From Gautieria morchelliformis (lineage: Eukaryota; Basidiomycota; Agaricomycetes; Gomphales; Gomphaceae): 64,000 nt of DNA. The stretch spans positions 124,001-188,000 of the forward strand of contig WHVA01000014.1 of the NCBI GenBank assembly GCA_015179125.1, given 5' to 3'. The notes under the pieces are model-generated. The model was not told the DNA's origin. It worked only from the letters and a program-made list of their open reading frames with translations, and ran no database searches. Each line of letters opens with the position of its first letter. Position 1 is the first letter of the stretch. Made by a program: the position numbers and the translations under genes. Shown piece after piece: positions 45,071 to 54,283 of this stretch.

Positions 45071-48000
45071 TTAATATATTCCGATTTGCTCGTTGAGAAT
45101 CTTCACTCTAGGACTAGGAAGTCCTTTAGTGAGGATATCTGCCAACATTGTTCGGTTGGCAAATAAACGAGCTTGGCTTGTTGATTTTTGATTATATCTC
45201 GAAGGAATATAATCGGATGTCGAAATGCTTGGTTCTCGTGTGTTGTTGGGTGCCATACGTGATGCAATGGCTGATTGATTGTCTGAATAAACTTGGATGG
45301 GTCTGTTCAGTGGTGGAATATTTCAGAAATAAAATGGCGCATCCAAAGAGCCTCTTTGCCCGCATGGGTCAGGGCGACGAATTCGGCTTCAGTTGATGAG
45401 AGGGCTACTATCGACTGTTTCTGGCAACTCCATGAAACAGTGCCTCCATCAATCTGAAATAAGTATGCCGAATACGAACGCCTATGACTCTGTGAACCCC
45501 AATCTGCATCTGAATACCCCATCAAGCCGTCTTGATTTCTTCCAAGTGTGAGTTTGTAATGCTTCGTGCCTTTCAAATATTTGAAGACACGTTTGACTGC
45601 ATTCCAGTGTGTGCCACCTGGATTTTCAAGGAATTGCGAGAGTAATGACACCGCAAATGCAATGTCAGGTCGAGTGGCTACAGCCGCCCACATCAGTGAT
45701 CCTATAGCTTGCCTGTATGGAAACTTCGACATGGCTTTCTTGCCTCTCTCTGTAGAAGGACATTGGTCTTTAGATAATTTTACGGCTGGATCAAGAGGCG
45801 TAGCATAGTCTTTGCATCTTCGAGATTAAATTTTTTGATGATCTTCTCGATGTATGCAGGTTGTGAAATTGCAATGGTTTTCTTCTGCCAGTCTCTTTCG
45901 ATTTTGAGATTCAATAGCCAATGAATCTCGCCTAGATCTTTCATACTGAAGACCTGAGCAAGATCTCGTTTGACTTCGTCCAGGACTGACTGATTCTCAG
46001 CTGTGATGGTAAGGTCGTCCACAGCTGTTGCAATGATCACATGCCCCTTTCCGCCACGTCTATAAATACAGCCCCGTCTGTGGCTGACGTAGTGAATCCT
46101 AACTTGTGGAATTCACCACTTAGACGTTTGTACCATTCTCTTCCAGATTGCTTGAGGCCATAGAGTGCTTTCTTCAAAAGTAGCACTTCGCCTCTGTCTC
46201 CTGACTCATATCCATACGGCTGCTTCATGTAAATAGGTTCGGGCAACGTAGCATTGAGGTATGCATAGTCCACGTCCATTTGATGAATAGGCCAGTCATT
46301 CCTAGCAGCAATGGCGCATATGATCCGTAGGGAGGATAACCGAGCAACAGGTGAGTATGTCTCATCATAGTCGACTCCAAACTTCTGCGTGAAGCCTTGG
46401 GCGACCATTCTCGATTTAGGCATTATTGGTTTCCCTTCTGGATTACGCTTCCAAAGGTAGACCCATTTATTACCGACAATATTGGCTCCAGGAGGTGGTT
46501 TGGCTCGTTCCCACACTCCCTTGTCGATTAGGGCCTCATACTCTTTGTCCATTGATTTCTTCCATATAGGATTATTCAGAGCTTCGTCTGCATTGCTAGG
46601 TTCAATTTGACTCAAATCCGGCGCCTTGTTATGTTTTGACCGTCGGTTAGAAACGCACTGATGGCACACTCATAGTTACTGATGCCATCAATCTCGGAGG
46701 ATAATTCTTGGTCGAATAAAACTTCTTTATGGTCCTCAACGTCCTCGTAAGCTAGCGTAGTCATATGTGCGCCAGCTTGTCTCTGGGTTTGAGATCTTGT
46801 TACGGGACCTGATGGGGCCGGCTGCACTTGTTGTTGACGGATCCTTTCGCTTCTCCTTATCGGTTCAGCTTCTCTAGGTCTGTCATCAACTCCCTGAATA
46901 GGTTGCAGCTTTTCAAGATATTCTTCCGGTGCACTTTCATCAATTTCTTCGATCTTTGCCTCTTCGCTGACTAAGCGACCGGGCACAGGCACTGATGCCG
47001 GAATGGCCTTCTTCTCTTCTCTAGACGTAGGTAGCTTGGATTCCTCAATAGAAATGATTGGGACCTTTCCCTTCTTCATTTCTGAATCAAAGACAATGTT
47101 CCGTTCGACAGAAATTTTGTGCGAGTCAGGCCAATAAACATAATGACCATGGCTCTGCGCAGAAATTCCTATCCACCGAGCTCTCTTGGCACGAGCTGCC
47201 AATTTATCTCCCTGAGTGATTTTAACGTAAATTTCAGTTCCCCACGCGTGAATGTCTTTGAGATTCGGTTTTTCATGGTGAATCATCTCGTAGGGCGTTT
47301 TATCTGGTAGAGCTCTTGTATGCGTCCTGTTCCTAAGATAATTGGCATGCTGTATCGCATAGCCCCATAATATCTTAGGAAGGCCTGATTCTAGCAGCAT
47401 GGCACGAGTTCTCTCAGTGAGAGTTCAGTTCAGGCGTTCCGCAACACCATTGGACTCTGGTGTGTCGTGTACCGTCAACTGATGTTTCGTGCCTTGTTTG
47501 GCTAGATGCTGTTCGAATTCAGAGCTCATATACTCGCCCCCTCGATCAGAAACAAGTGCCTTGATGTGCACATTTCTCTGTCGAAGCATTAAAGCCTCGT
47601 AGAGCTTGTACTTTGAGAATGCTTCTGATTTGTTCGCCATGAGATAGATTACCGATTCTCTTGAGTAGTCATCGATAAAGGAGACATAATATGACTTCTT
47701 ATCGATCGTGAGGTGTCTTGCAGGTCCCCAGACATCAGAATAAATTCTGTCACCGAATTTTGATGTTCGGTCTCTGGGTTCTCGAGGAAGAGGTTTGCGC
47801 GCAATCTTGGCCTGAATACACGCATCACAGACAATTCTATCGCCTGTGGAGCTCAGTTCAATGCCCAATATCATGCCATGATTTAATAGATGTTGTAGGG
47901 ACTTCTGCGAGATGTGCCCCATCTTTTGATGAATTTCCATGGCAGATAAACACATATGGGCTTGAGCACTTGGTGACTGGAGGTCTAGTCGATATAAGCC

Positions 48001-48357
48001 ATTGACTTTCGGTGCTTGCATCAATACTTTTCCAGCAGCATTAGATATTGTGCATTTCTGGCCACCGAGTCGAATGTCGTAGCCAGCATCATCGCACCGA
48101 CCGATCGAGACGAGGGTAACAGCAATTTTGGGTGCATAGTATGTATCTTGCAACGTGACTTCTACTGTTCTATCTCCAACCTTATTGGATAATACGAGCA
48201 GTCCTGAGCCGAAGGCATCAAAGGTACCTTTGTTGGCTGCTCGGATAGTCCTCGGCTGTGAGAATTGACAGTAGTTCCTCAATAAATTTTTGTGAGGAGT
48301 CATATGCGATGTCGTTCCGGTGTCGAGTATAACTATAACTCCTGAGGATGTGCTCAA
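45071..48357 (-). pseudogene. Copia-2 pol (protease, integrase, RT, RNase H), split by frameshifts
   Basis: From the 5' side: protease ILDTGTTSHMTPHKN; the integrase region GHISQKSLQHLLNH, the catalytic core (SDVWGPARHLT, FIDDYSRESVIYL, DTPESNGVAERLN) to about 47425; a break, then AMLLESGLPKILWGYAIQHA. RT follows with NKWVYLWKRNPEGK, HQMDVDYAYLNATLPEPIY and catalytic ATAVDDLTIT. RNase H has MGYSDADWGS and ALSSTEAEFVALT, and LADILTKGLPSPRV ends at 45071. Breaks lie near 47410, 46640, 46040, 45780 and 45310. AVDD replaces the common YVDD. Many breaks may be sequencing indels given the LTR pattern. Confidence 0.85.
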
Positions 48358-49307
48358 ATTGAAATTAGAGCACTCGTCGAAATTGGTGAAGGCAAGATGC
48401 CCATCACCACTTTCCTCAGAAGTAGACTCTTCTTCGGCAACATTCGCTTTTGCTTTACCCTTCTTCTTCTTCTTGCCTTTGGCTTTCTTCTTCTGACGTG
48501 GTCCTTGACCTTCTTTACCACCTCCTTTAGCCCAGCAATTTTCGATGGAATGTCCAGGCTTTTTGCAGTTGGTGCATACATGCGCCTTCTGCCCCTTTGG
48601 TCCTTCTTAGTAGATGAACCAATAAACACCTGCTCTTCTTGCGGGAGTGTTTTCTTCCTGTCATACTGAGCCTTTAGTACCCTAATAATATTATCAGGGA
48701 CCAATGGCATCCCGCATTCTTCAAGCGAAGTGGTAAGGGCGTTCATGACTGCCTCATAGGATGGTGGAAGTGACGCAAGGATGATGTCCATGAATTCTTC
48801 TTCAGAAACTCTAGCTCCCATCTCATTAAGACGAGCATATAGGTCTTGGGCCTTGTCCAAATGATCTCTCAGGTCTCCATCCTCAGGACATCTCATACTG
48901 CGGAGTTGTCTCTGCAGGCTGGTGAGGACCATCTTGGGCTTTTTGGTCATTTCATTGACCAGTGCATCCCAAGTCTCTTTTGCTGTCTTCTGCTTCTGTA
49001 GCATCAGGGCTAATGACTCTGACACTGAGACGATGATTTGGGTCTTGGCTTGTCCTTCTCTAGCAAGGTATCTCTCTAGCTTCTCCTCAGCCTTATCCAT
49101 CTGAGTTTCCTCAGCTTCTGTAAGAATATGGCCTGGGGGCATAACTGGAGGATCAGGAGGTCGAGTGACTCTCCCTTCTACATGCTTGAGTAGATTTTTG
49201 GACTCGAAATAGCTGATGAGAGTAGCTCGCCACAATGGCCAATTACTTCCATCAGTAGCAAGCTTCTCAACACCCAATAGCTTCTCAGAAGTGTCTCCGG
49301 GGCCCAT
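48354..49307 (-). pseudogene. Copia-2 gag, frameshifted near the zinc knuckle
   Basis: The start codon lies within the primer-binding region (MGPGDTSEKLLGVEKLATDG). The gag fold follows: NWPLWRATLISYFESKNLLK, KTAKETWDALVNEM, LASLPPSYEAVMNALTTS. The zinc knuckle CTNCKKPGHSIENC (about 48575-48530) is in another frame from the 5' part, with a shift near 48590. The Lys-rich tract behind it leads into the protease frame. Confidence 0.85.
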
Positions 49308-49311
49308 AACC
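49298..49311 (-). other. Copia-2 tRNA primer-binding site
   Basis: On the minus strand the sequence after the LTR end is GGGTTATGGGCCC. It is the complement of the anticodon stem-loop of eukaryotic initiator tRNA-Met (GGGCCCATAACCC). Copia-type elements are known to prime with a half tRNA-iMet. Confidence 0.8.
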
Positions 49312-49312
49312 C

Positions 49313-49810
49313 TGTTGAGGACAGGAATTATAGGCAGTAGGTATGGACTTGTTATTCAAAAGAGTAGACTAGAAATCAATTCACTCTCTCAGTGAATTTA
49401 GTGGTCACTCTAAATATATTATACACTACCTAGAAATCAATTCACTACAGAGGATTTCTAGGTCAGTAAATGCAAAGACTACTAGACTAATTTACTTGCC
49501 TCTCTCAGTGAATTTAGTGGTCACTGAGAGAGGGGGAAATGTGTTCCACTGCGCATGTACTACTACCCGGCCCTTTAGCGCCCAAGAGCTCGCGCGTCGA
49601 AGTCATTTCAGACTCCGCTGGGTGCAGCCGCTTGTGAAAGTAGGAATAACAAGATGAAATAGAGAGATAAGGAATGAGTGGAGAATTTCGAAAATAACCA
49701 GAGAAATGGATGCATAATACAAGAACAATGTGAGAAGAAATTGGAAGGCCACACAACAAATTGGATATATTATGCTTGATTTTGGTGCAGGAGCATAAAT
49801 GCACCCAACA
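49313..49810 (-). repeat. Copia-2 5' LTR (right on the plus strand)
   Basis: 498 bp, the longer and probably correct version of the LTR, with TG...CA ends and an adjoining CGTTT target duplication at 49811-49815. Confidence 0.93.
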
Positions 49811-50043
49811 CGTTTCTGTAACATGGCAGGAGAGCGGATACGTCGAGCAAGGTTCCGAGGGCCGCACTTGCCCATGGACCCCAATCCCCCTGAGCTCATC
49901 ATTGACCTGCGTTACCAGGAAGGGAAGGGTCAGGAGAGATGGTGGTCCCGCCTGTGGCATACTTGGAAACGATGTCTCAGTGGATGTTGGGGGCTAGGTG
50001 GCAGCTGTGCTTGTCGGGACGACAAGCATTGAGAGGGGGGTGA

Positions 50044-50422
50044 TGTCAGGGTTCACGCGTTTCCTTCCACAAGTTTCTATTTCCTTCCATGAGTTTCTGT
50101 CACTTTCCGTCACATGTCACTTTCTGTCACATGTCACATTCCGTCACATGTCACTTTCCGTCACATTCCGTAACCTTCTACAAGTTTCCATCTCCCCTAT
50201 TATGTAAGCCTTGCCAGCGCTATAAGACTGTAGCCCGTGTGGTGGCGTTTCCTCAGCTTGATCTCTGAGGATACCCACTACACAGGCAAGTCCCCATGTA
50301 TCTATCGTTGGTAGAGTTATAAACTGAGGATACCCACTACACAGTTGGTCATTGTCCTAGTATCGGCTCTTATCTCCTTGAGTATCTTTGGTTGTGGCTT
50401 CGTCATTAGTGTTGCCCTCACA
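50044..50422 (+). repeat. Gypsy-1 3' LTR
   Basis: 379 bp, preceded by a G-rich polypurine tract. Its unique part matches the 5' LTR. It is followed directly by Helitron sequence, not by the Copia-1 sequence that flanks the 5' LTR. Confidence 0.9.
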
Positions 50423-50427
50423 GACAT

Positions 50428-50984
50428 ACTTTGCCGCTGACAGTCTACATGAAACCGATGATGCTGGACTGCAATCTCCCCAGAGCATTCTTGACTATGT
50501 CACTCAACAACCCCCTCCTGGGCTCCCTCCCCGTGCTTTAAAAGTCAAAGTAGGTGGTGTGTACAGACTGCTTCAAAACTTCTCCATCGATCGAGGCTTG
50601 GTCAAAAATGCTAGAGTGGTCATCATCCAAATCGGAACAAGAATTGTCACCGTACGGATCCTGAAAGGCATCGGCGGTGTCAATCAGATTGATCCAGAAG
50701 ACATCCTCATCCCAAGAATTACATTTACCGCTTTCCTGCCCACCTCGCAACACACTCTACTCCGCCAGCAATTTCCCCTCGCACCTGCCTATGCTACCAC
50801 TTTCAATAGCTGTCAAGGCCTTACCCTTGACCGTGTCGGAATTGATATTACGCACCCCATATTCTCGCACGGTCAACTTTACAGTGCCATCTCCCGTATT
50901 CGCCATCATGATTGTGCGAGGATCCGTCTACGCCCTGGAGAGAAAACTACTACAAATGTCACCTATCGGGAGATCCTGCTGTAA
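50428..50984 (+). pseudogene. PIF1-like helicase, C-terminal fragment
   Basis: The frame reads VYRLLQNFSIDRGLVKNARV, ILIPRITFTAFLPTSQHTL, FPLAPAYATTFNSCQGLTLD, DITHPIFSHGQLYSAISRI and ends at 50984. FNSCQGLTLD and GQLYSAISR are motifs V and VI of PIF1 helicases as found in Helitron RepHel proteins. The ATP-binding and Rep domains are absent. It is not in frame with any start and is a remnant. Confidence 0.8.
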
Positions 50985-51147
50985 TAGTCACCCCCCCCCA
51001 TTGTTCCTTAACTACTCATCCCTCCTAATGATGATATGTACATATGCTTTGCCCTGTATGACCTGCCACTACCGACTACATTATTCCCTCTTCAATCCGT
51101 GTACCTTCCAAAGGATGAGGTCTTTGGTCTAAGCCACAAGACAAGCC

Positions 51148-51170
51148 GGTGCGAAGCGCCGCACCTCTTG
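51148..51170. other. Helitron 3' hairpin and terminus
   Basis: Perfect 6-bp stem GGTGCG/CGCACC with loop AAGCGC, followed by TCTTG and host T. No promoter or coding role is implied; such hairpins terminate rolling-circle transposition. Confidence 0.55.
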
Positions 51171-51931
51171 TACTCTGTTACCTGTCCACTACACGAAATG
51201 TCATGCTGACTTATGGATCAAATGACTCCACCGAATTGGTTGGGTACAGCGATTCCAACTGGGCCTCAGACATCGACCACCGGCTACAGATTCATACTCG
51301 CCGGAGGTGCTGTTGCATGGGCCACACAGAAGCAATGTACTGTTGCACTGTCAACCACTGAGGCTGAGTATATGGCGCTCTGTGAGTGCGCAAAACATGC
51401 ACAATGGACACTTTCCCTCCTAAATCAACTCAACTTCACTGCCGACCTTCCGCTCAAAGTTTTTTGCAACTTGTCTGGTGCCAAAGACATTGCAGCCAAC
51501 AATGTTTTTCATAAACAGACCAAGCATATCGACATCCGATACCACTACACGCAAGAACTAATAAACAAGCAGGTCATCAACATCTTACCCATATCATCGA
51601 CTGAAAACATCGCCAATCTCTTGACAAAACCCCTGGCGCACGGCCACATTTTCTCGCAAGGAAATTTGGTCTCATCGGTAGTTCAAGTACGGGGGAGTGT
51701 TGTGAAACCGGTGATACTTGACCGATGCCCAATTCCCTGCATGTCATTGTGTTTCCATGTGTCAACCATCATATGCTACTTGCTCCCTCCATGTCTCTCA
51801 TCCCTTCATTCCATTTCTTATCGCCATAACACAACAGGCTCTGTAGTATAAGTAGCCTACGCTTGTACGACGACCTCTCAGCTCCTGCTGAAGTCATCTA
51901 TCCAGAGTTCTTGTACTAGACCTCTGCAACA
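51171..51931 (+). mobile_element. Copia-1 retrotransposon, 3' part (RNase H and 3' LTR)
   Basis: Coding resumes with CYLSTTRNVMLTYGSND, then the RNase H blocks VGYSDSNWASDIDH, TQKQCTVALSTTEAEYMAL and HIDIRYHYTQELI, followed by NIADLLTKP-like NIANLLTKPLAHGH. The polypurine tract GGGGGAG at 51691 is followed by the LTR. About 100 residues between the RT end at 38082 and this point are absent. Confidence 0.85.
51698..51931 (+). repeat. Copia-1 3' LTR
   Basis: It starts TGTTGTGAAACC right after the polypurine tract and probably ends CTCTGCAACA (about 234 bp). A TATA-like TAGTATAAGTAG is near 51843. No second LTR was found in the window, so the end is inferred. Confidence 0.65.
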
Positions 51932-52343
51932 ATACCTTGTGCACGCCAAGCTTCAATTGTCAGCGTTATGCGGCTGCCTTCGGCATGGGTGTATGAATGG
52001 GCGATTGGCATTCTAAACAACTGAGTGTAGGCAGTTCAGATATACTGTTAAGACTATGTGTCGTACTGTGGTTTGGCTCTCAACCAGAGCCGAACCAGGA
52101 TTTTGGAACAGAGGGCTTGGCTTCAGCCTCATGGGTTGCGCCCACTCAGTGTTCCACCCTAATTTCAGGAACAGGGTCAGCTATAAGCCAAGGATCGGGA
52201 ATGGTAACAGGCAGGAGAGTTTAGTGTATGAGGAGCTAAGTTGGTATCTGAACTGAGGAACTACAATACAAGATTGGGGGTTTACATAGTAAAGTAGTAT
52301 GCAGGGTCAGGGGGGGTCAATGATCAGAACTAGCGGACAAGGG

Positions 52344-52505
52344 TGTCATGACGCGTCTATTTCCCATACTCAGATGCTCAGTTCTCCTATTTTCCCACTC
52401 CACCTTCGTGTTTGTTCCGACCAACCTTGCCGTGTTCGGCAACCGATCCTCGCTGTTCACGCCATTTACCATGGCCATGCCGTCGAAGCACGATCGACAT
52501 CCCTG
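52344..52505 (+). repeat. Diverged repeat copy A (LTR-like, TGTCATGACGCG)
   Basis: It shares with copy B the start TGTCATGAC, TATTTCC, a CGTGTTTG word and a downstream CGCTG-TTCACGCCATTT / CACGATCGAC-like end. Similarity is patchy. It is possibly one end of an old LTR element. Confidence 0.4.
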
Positions 52506-52582
52506 AACTAACTTAGCAGTCATCGCTGGGCCTATCACCTCCTCTGCTCAACCCTCTTTCGATGGTGTTCCTATGATCGGAC

Positions 52583-52795
52583 TGTCATGACTTGTGTATT
52601 TCCTGGACCTTGTTATCCCCATTTCCCCTTTCGCCACTCCTCTCCCGTGTTTGCTTGGCTTTGCCCTCCACTTCAACCACTTCTCCCCTATGTCATTCCC
52701 GTTTGCCATTCCTCGCATTTCTCCGAACCGCTATTCGCTGCTCGTGCATTTCGCCAGCAGGCACGCCATCAAAAAACGATCAATACCATTTACCC
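52583..52795 (+). repeat. Diverged repeat copy B (LTR-like, TGTCATGACTTG)
   Basis: It lies 239 bp downstream of copy A in the same orientation. Both lack clear target duplications. Confidence 0.4.
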
Positions 52796-54283
52796 AGCAA
52801 GATGGTTCATCACTAACCCCATCACCTTCTTAATCCAACCCCTTTGGGTGTTCATATGGCCAAAGTGTGTTCGCAGGACGTCCCTTCCGTAGGTCGTGCG
52901 GGATCAACCCAGTAGACGAAGAGTCCGTGCAGGGTAGCATGTATGCGGGTCCCAAGACATGGTTTTGTACATGAATGCCTTCGCCACCTTTACTCTCCGT
53001 CGTTTCATGTTCGCACCCTTCCCTCACTCTATTGTATGTTTATTCCATCTACTTAGTATCATGACTGCGCACCCCTATCCAACCCTGACTCGCGACGGCC
53101 TCTTTCCTATTCGCTGATGCCTTACGAGCATTCGATATAAGTAGTTTACATTCGCATGTATATTCTCCAGTTCAATTATCATATGTCGTCCATCTTGTGC
53201 AAACTTGACCTCGCTGTGATCATCGTCTTAAGCCTTCTCTTGGAGATTTCTATCTCCGACTAGCAGAGGACTTAGGCATCACTGGTAAGTTCTCATACTT
53301 CATCTTCGTTACCTTAGCCTTCGAACTATTCTCTGTGCTGTTGGCGAAGGGCTCCGAAGGAGCACCTTCACCGGCGAAGGGATTGTCGAGACTTAGACAG
53401 CCCTTCCGTGAGACCTTGCACGTTACATCATCAAGTACCATGGGCTATTTCGCTACGACTGTAGATAGGGTGAGCCCCATTTGGGCAGCCCTCTTATCTT
53501 GTGAACATTTATTGGTTCACCTATTCGCCGAACGGCATACTTATTCGCACAAGTCATTCGGGCATTCACTGTGTTCACTAATACACGATATTAACGCCTA
53601 AAAACCAATCTTGACAAAGGGGGACAAAGGGTTGAACATACGGGGAACTAACTAAGAAGGGGAATCAGGGGTGATGGAAAGGTAAAAAGAGAAACCGAGG
53701 AAAGCCAAGTGAAACCAAGGTTCCCAAGTGAGTACCGAAGCCAAGGCTTCAGGACCGGACTTGGGAATGGATTGTAACACTCTCGTACAACAGTATGTAA
53801 GATATCCTAGTTAGTTGCATGTACATAGAGCTTCTTGACCCAGAACTACGACTTGGTAGTTACCTTCCTTCAGCGAATCCTTCTAAGCCTTTTGAGGTCC
53901 GCCCAATCCTACTTCTTACAGTCACCCCACGTTGCCATTCCTACAAAGGGTATCACCAGGATTGAGCCCTGAAATTGCCAGGACTAAATGTCAAATAATT
54001 ACCACACCACTGTACCACAGAGTCTGGCTGTCTTTGACGTTCCATGTTCTATAATCGGTACAGAATAGTTGACACAGAGTCTACAGCTTTCGTGGGAATC
54101 AGCGCTAAAGTAGCTGCCAATTCTGGTATATCCAGAAATGGATGTGGGCGGCTGTGTCAGATTTTGAATCGGCTAGGGAGCCGCTGACTCAGCTGCTTAT
54201 TGCCTCAAGCCGCCACTGAGTACCGTACAGCGTGCCAGTTGCCAGTTCTGCCACTTTCACTGCATACTATCCTATCCTCAACC

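Larger units (their letters stand above)
44567..49810 (-). mobile_element. Copia-2, complete LTR retrotransposon on minus strand, nested in Gypsy-1
   Basis: LTRs at 44567-45057 and 49313-49810 start TGTTGAGG and end CACCCAACA. A perfect 5-bp duplication CGTTT lies at 44562-44566 and 49811-49815. Next to the 5' LTR the primer-binding site GGGTTATGGGCCC is complementary to the initiator-Met tRNA anticodon stem-loop. The order gag, protease, integrase, RT, RNase H is the Copia order. The frames are broken in several places, but the LTRs carry no substitutions, so the insertion is very young. Confidence 0.92.
38083..50422 (+). mobile_element. Gypsy-1, chromodomain LTR retrotransposon (chromovirus), hosting two nested insertions
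   Basis: LTRs at 38083-38451 and 50044-50422 start TGTCAGGG and end CCTCACA. Gag starts at 38512. Pol has protease, reverse transcriptase, RNase H, integrase and a C-terminal chromodomain. A further 3' ORF starts at 44191. The polypurine tract GAGAGGGGGG lies just before the 3' LTR. It is interrupted by a solo LTR (42974-43532) and by Copia-2 (44567-49810); without these it is about 6.5 kb. The flanking bases (GCATC left, GACAT right) do not match, so no target duplication is visible. Confidence 0.85.
50423..51170 (+). mobile_element. Helitron 3' tail with PIF1-like helicase C-terminus
   Basis: The first 560 bp encode the end of a PIF1-family helicase; a 3' hairpin stands at 51148-51165, followed by TCTTG and then T at 51171, where Copia-1 coding resumes. 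A hairpin shortly before the end and insertion before a host T are typical of Helitron termini, although CTTG departs from the canonical CTRR. The 5' part of the Helitron is missing. Confidence 0.65.
51932..54283. other. Gene-free stretch with decayed LTR-like repeats
   Basis: About 2.3 kb without a supportable gene. It contains two diverged copies of a sequence starting TGTCATGAC (52344 and 52583). Nearer 53110-53170 is a TATA-like region (CGATATAAGTAG), and TGTAACA stands at about 53778. It is probably old LTR material. The last 100 bp should include the VPS27 promoter. Confidence 0.4.

Noticed and set aside
52068-52094. Inverted repeat GGTTTGGCTCT / AGAGCCGAACC
   Set aside because: A single short hairpin in a gene-free tract, without a T-run, RNA-gene context or second copy.
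52583-53779. Complete solo LTR (TGTCATG...TGTAACA)
   Set aside because: The flanking bases do not form a target duplication and the right end is arbitrary; kept only as a diverged repeat.
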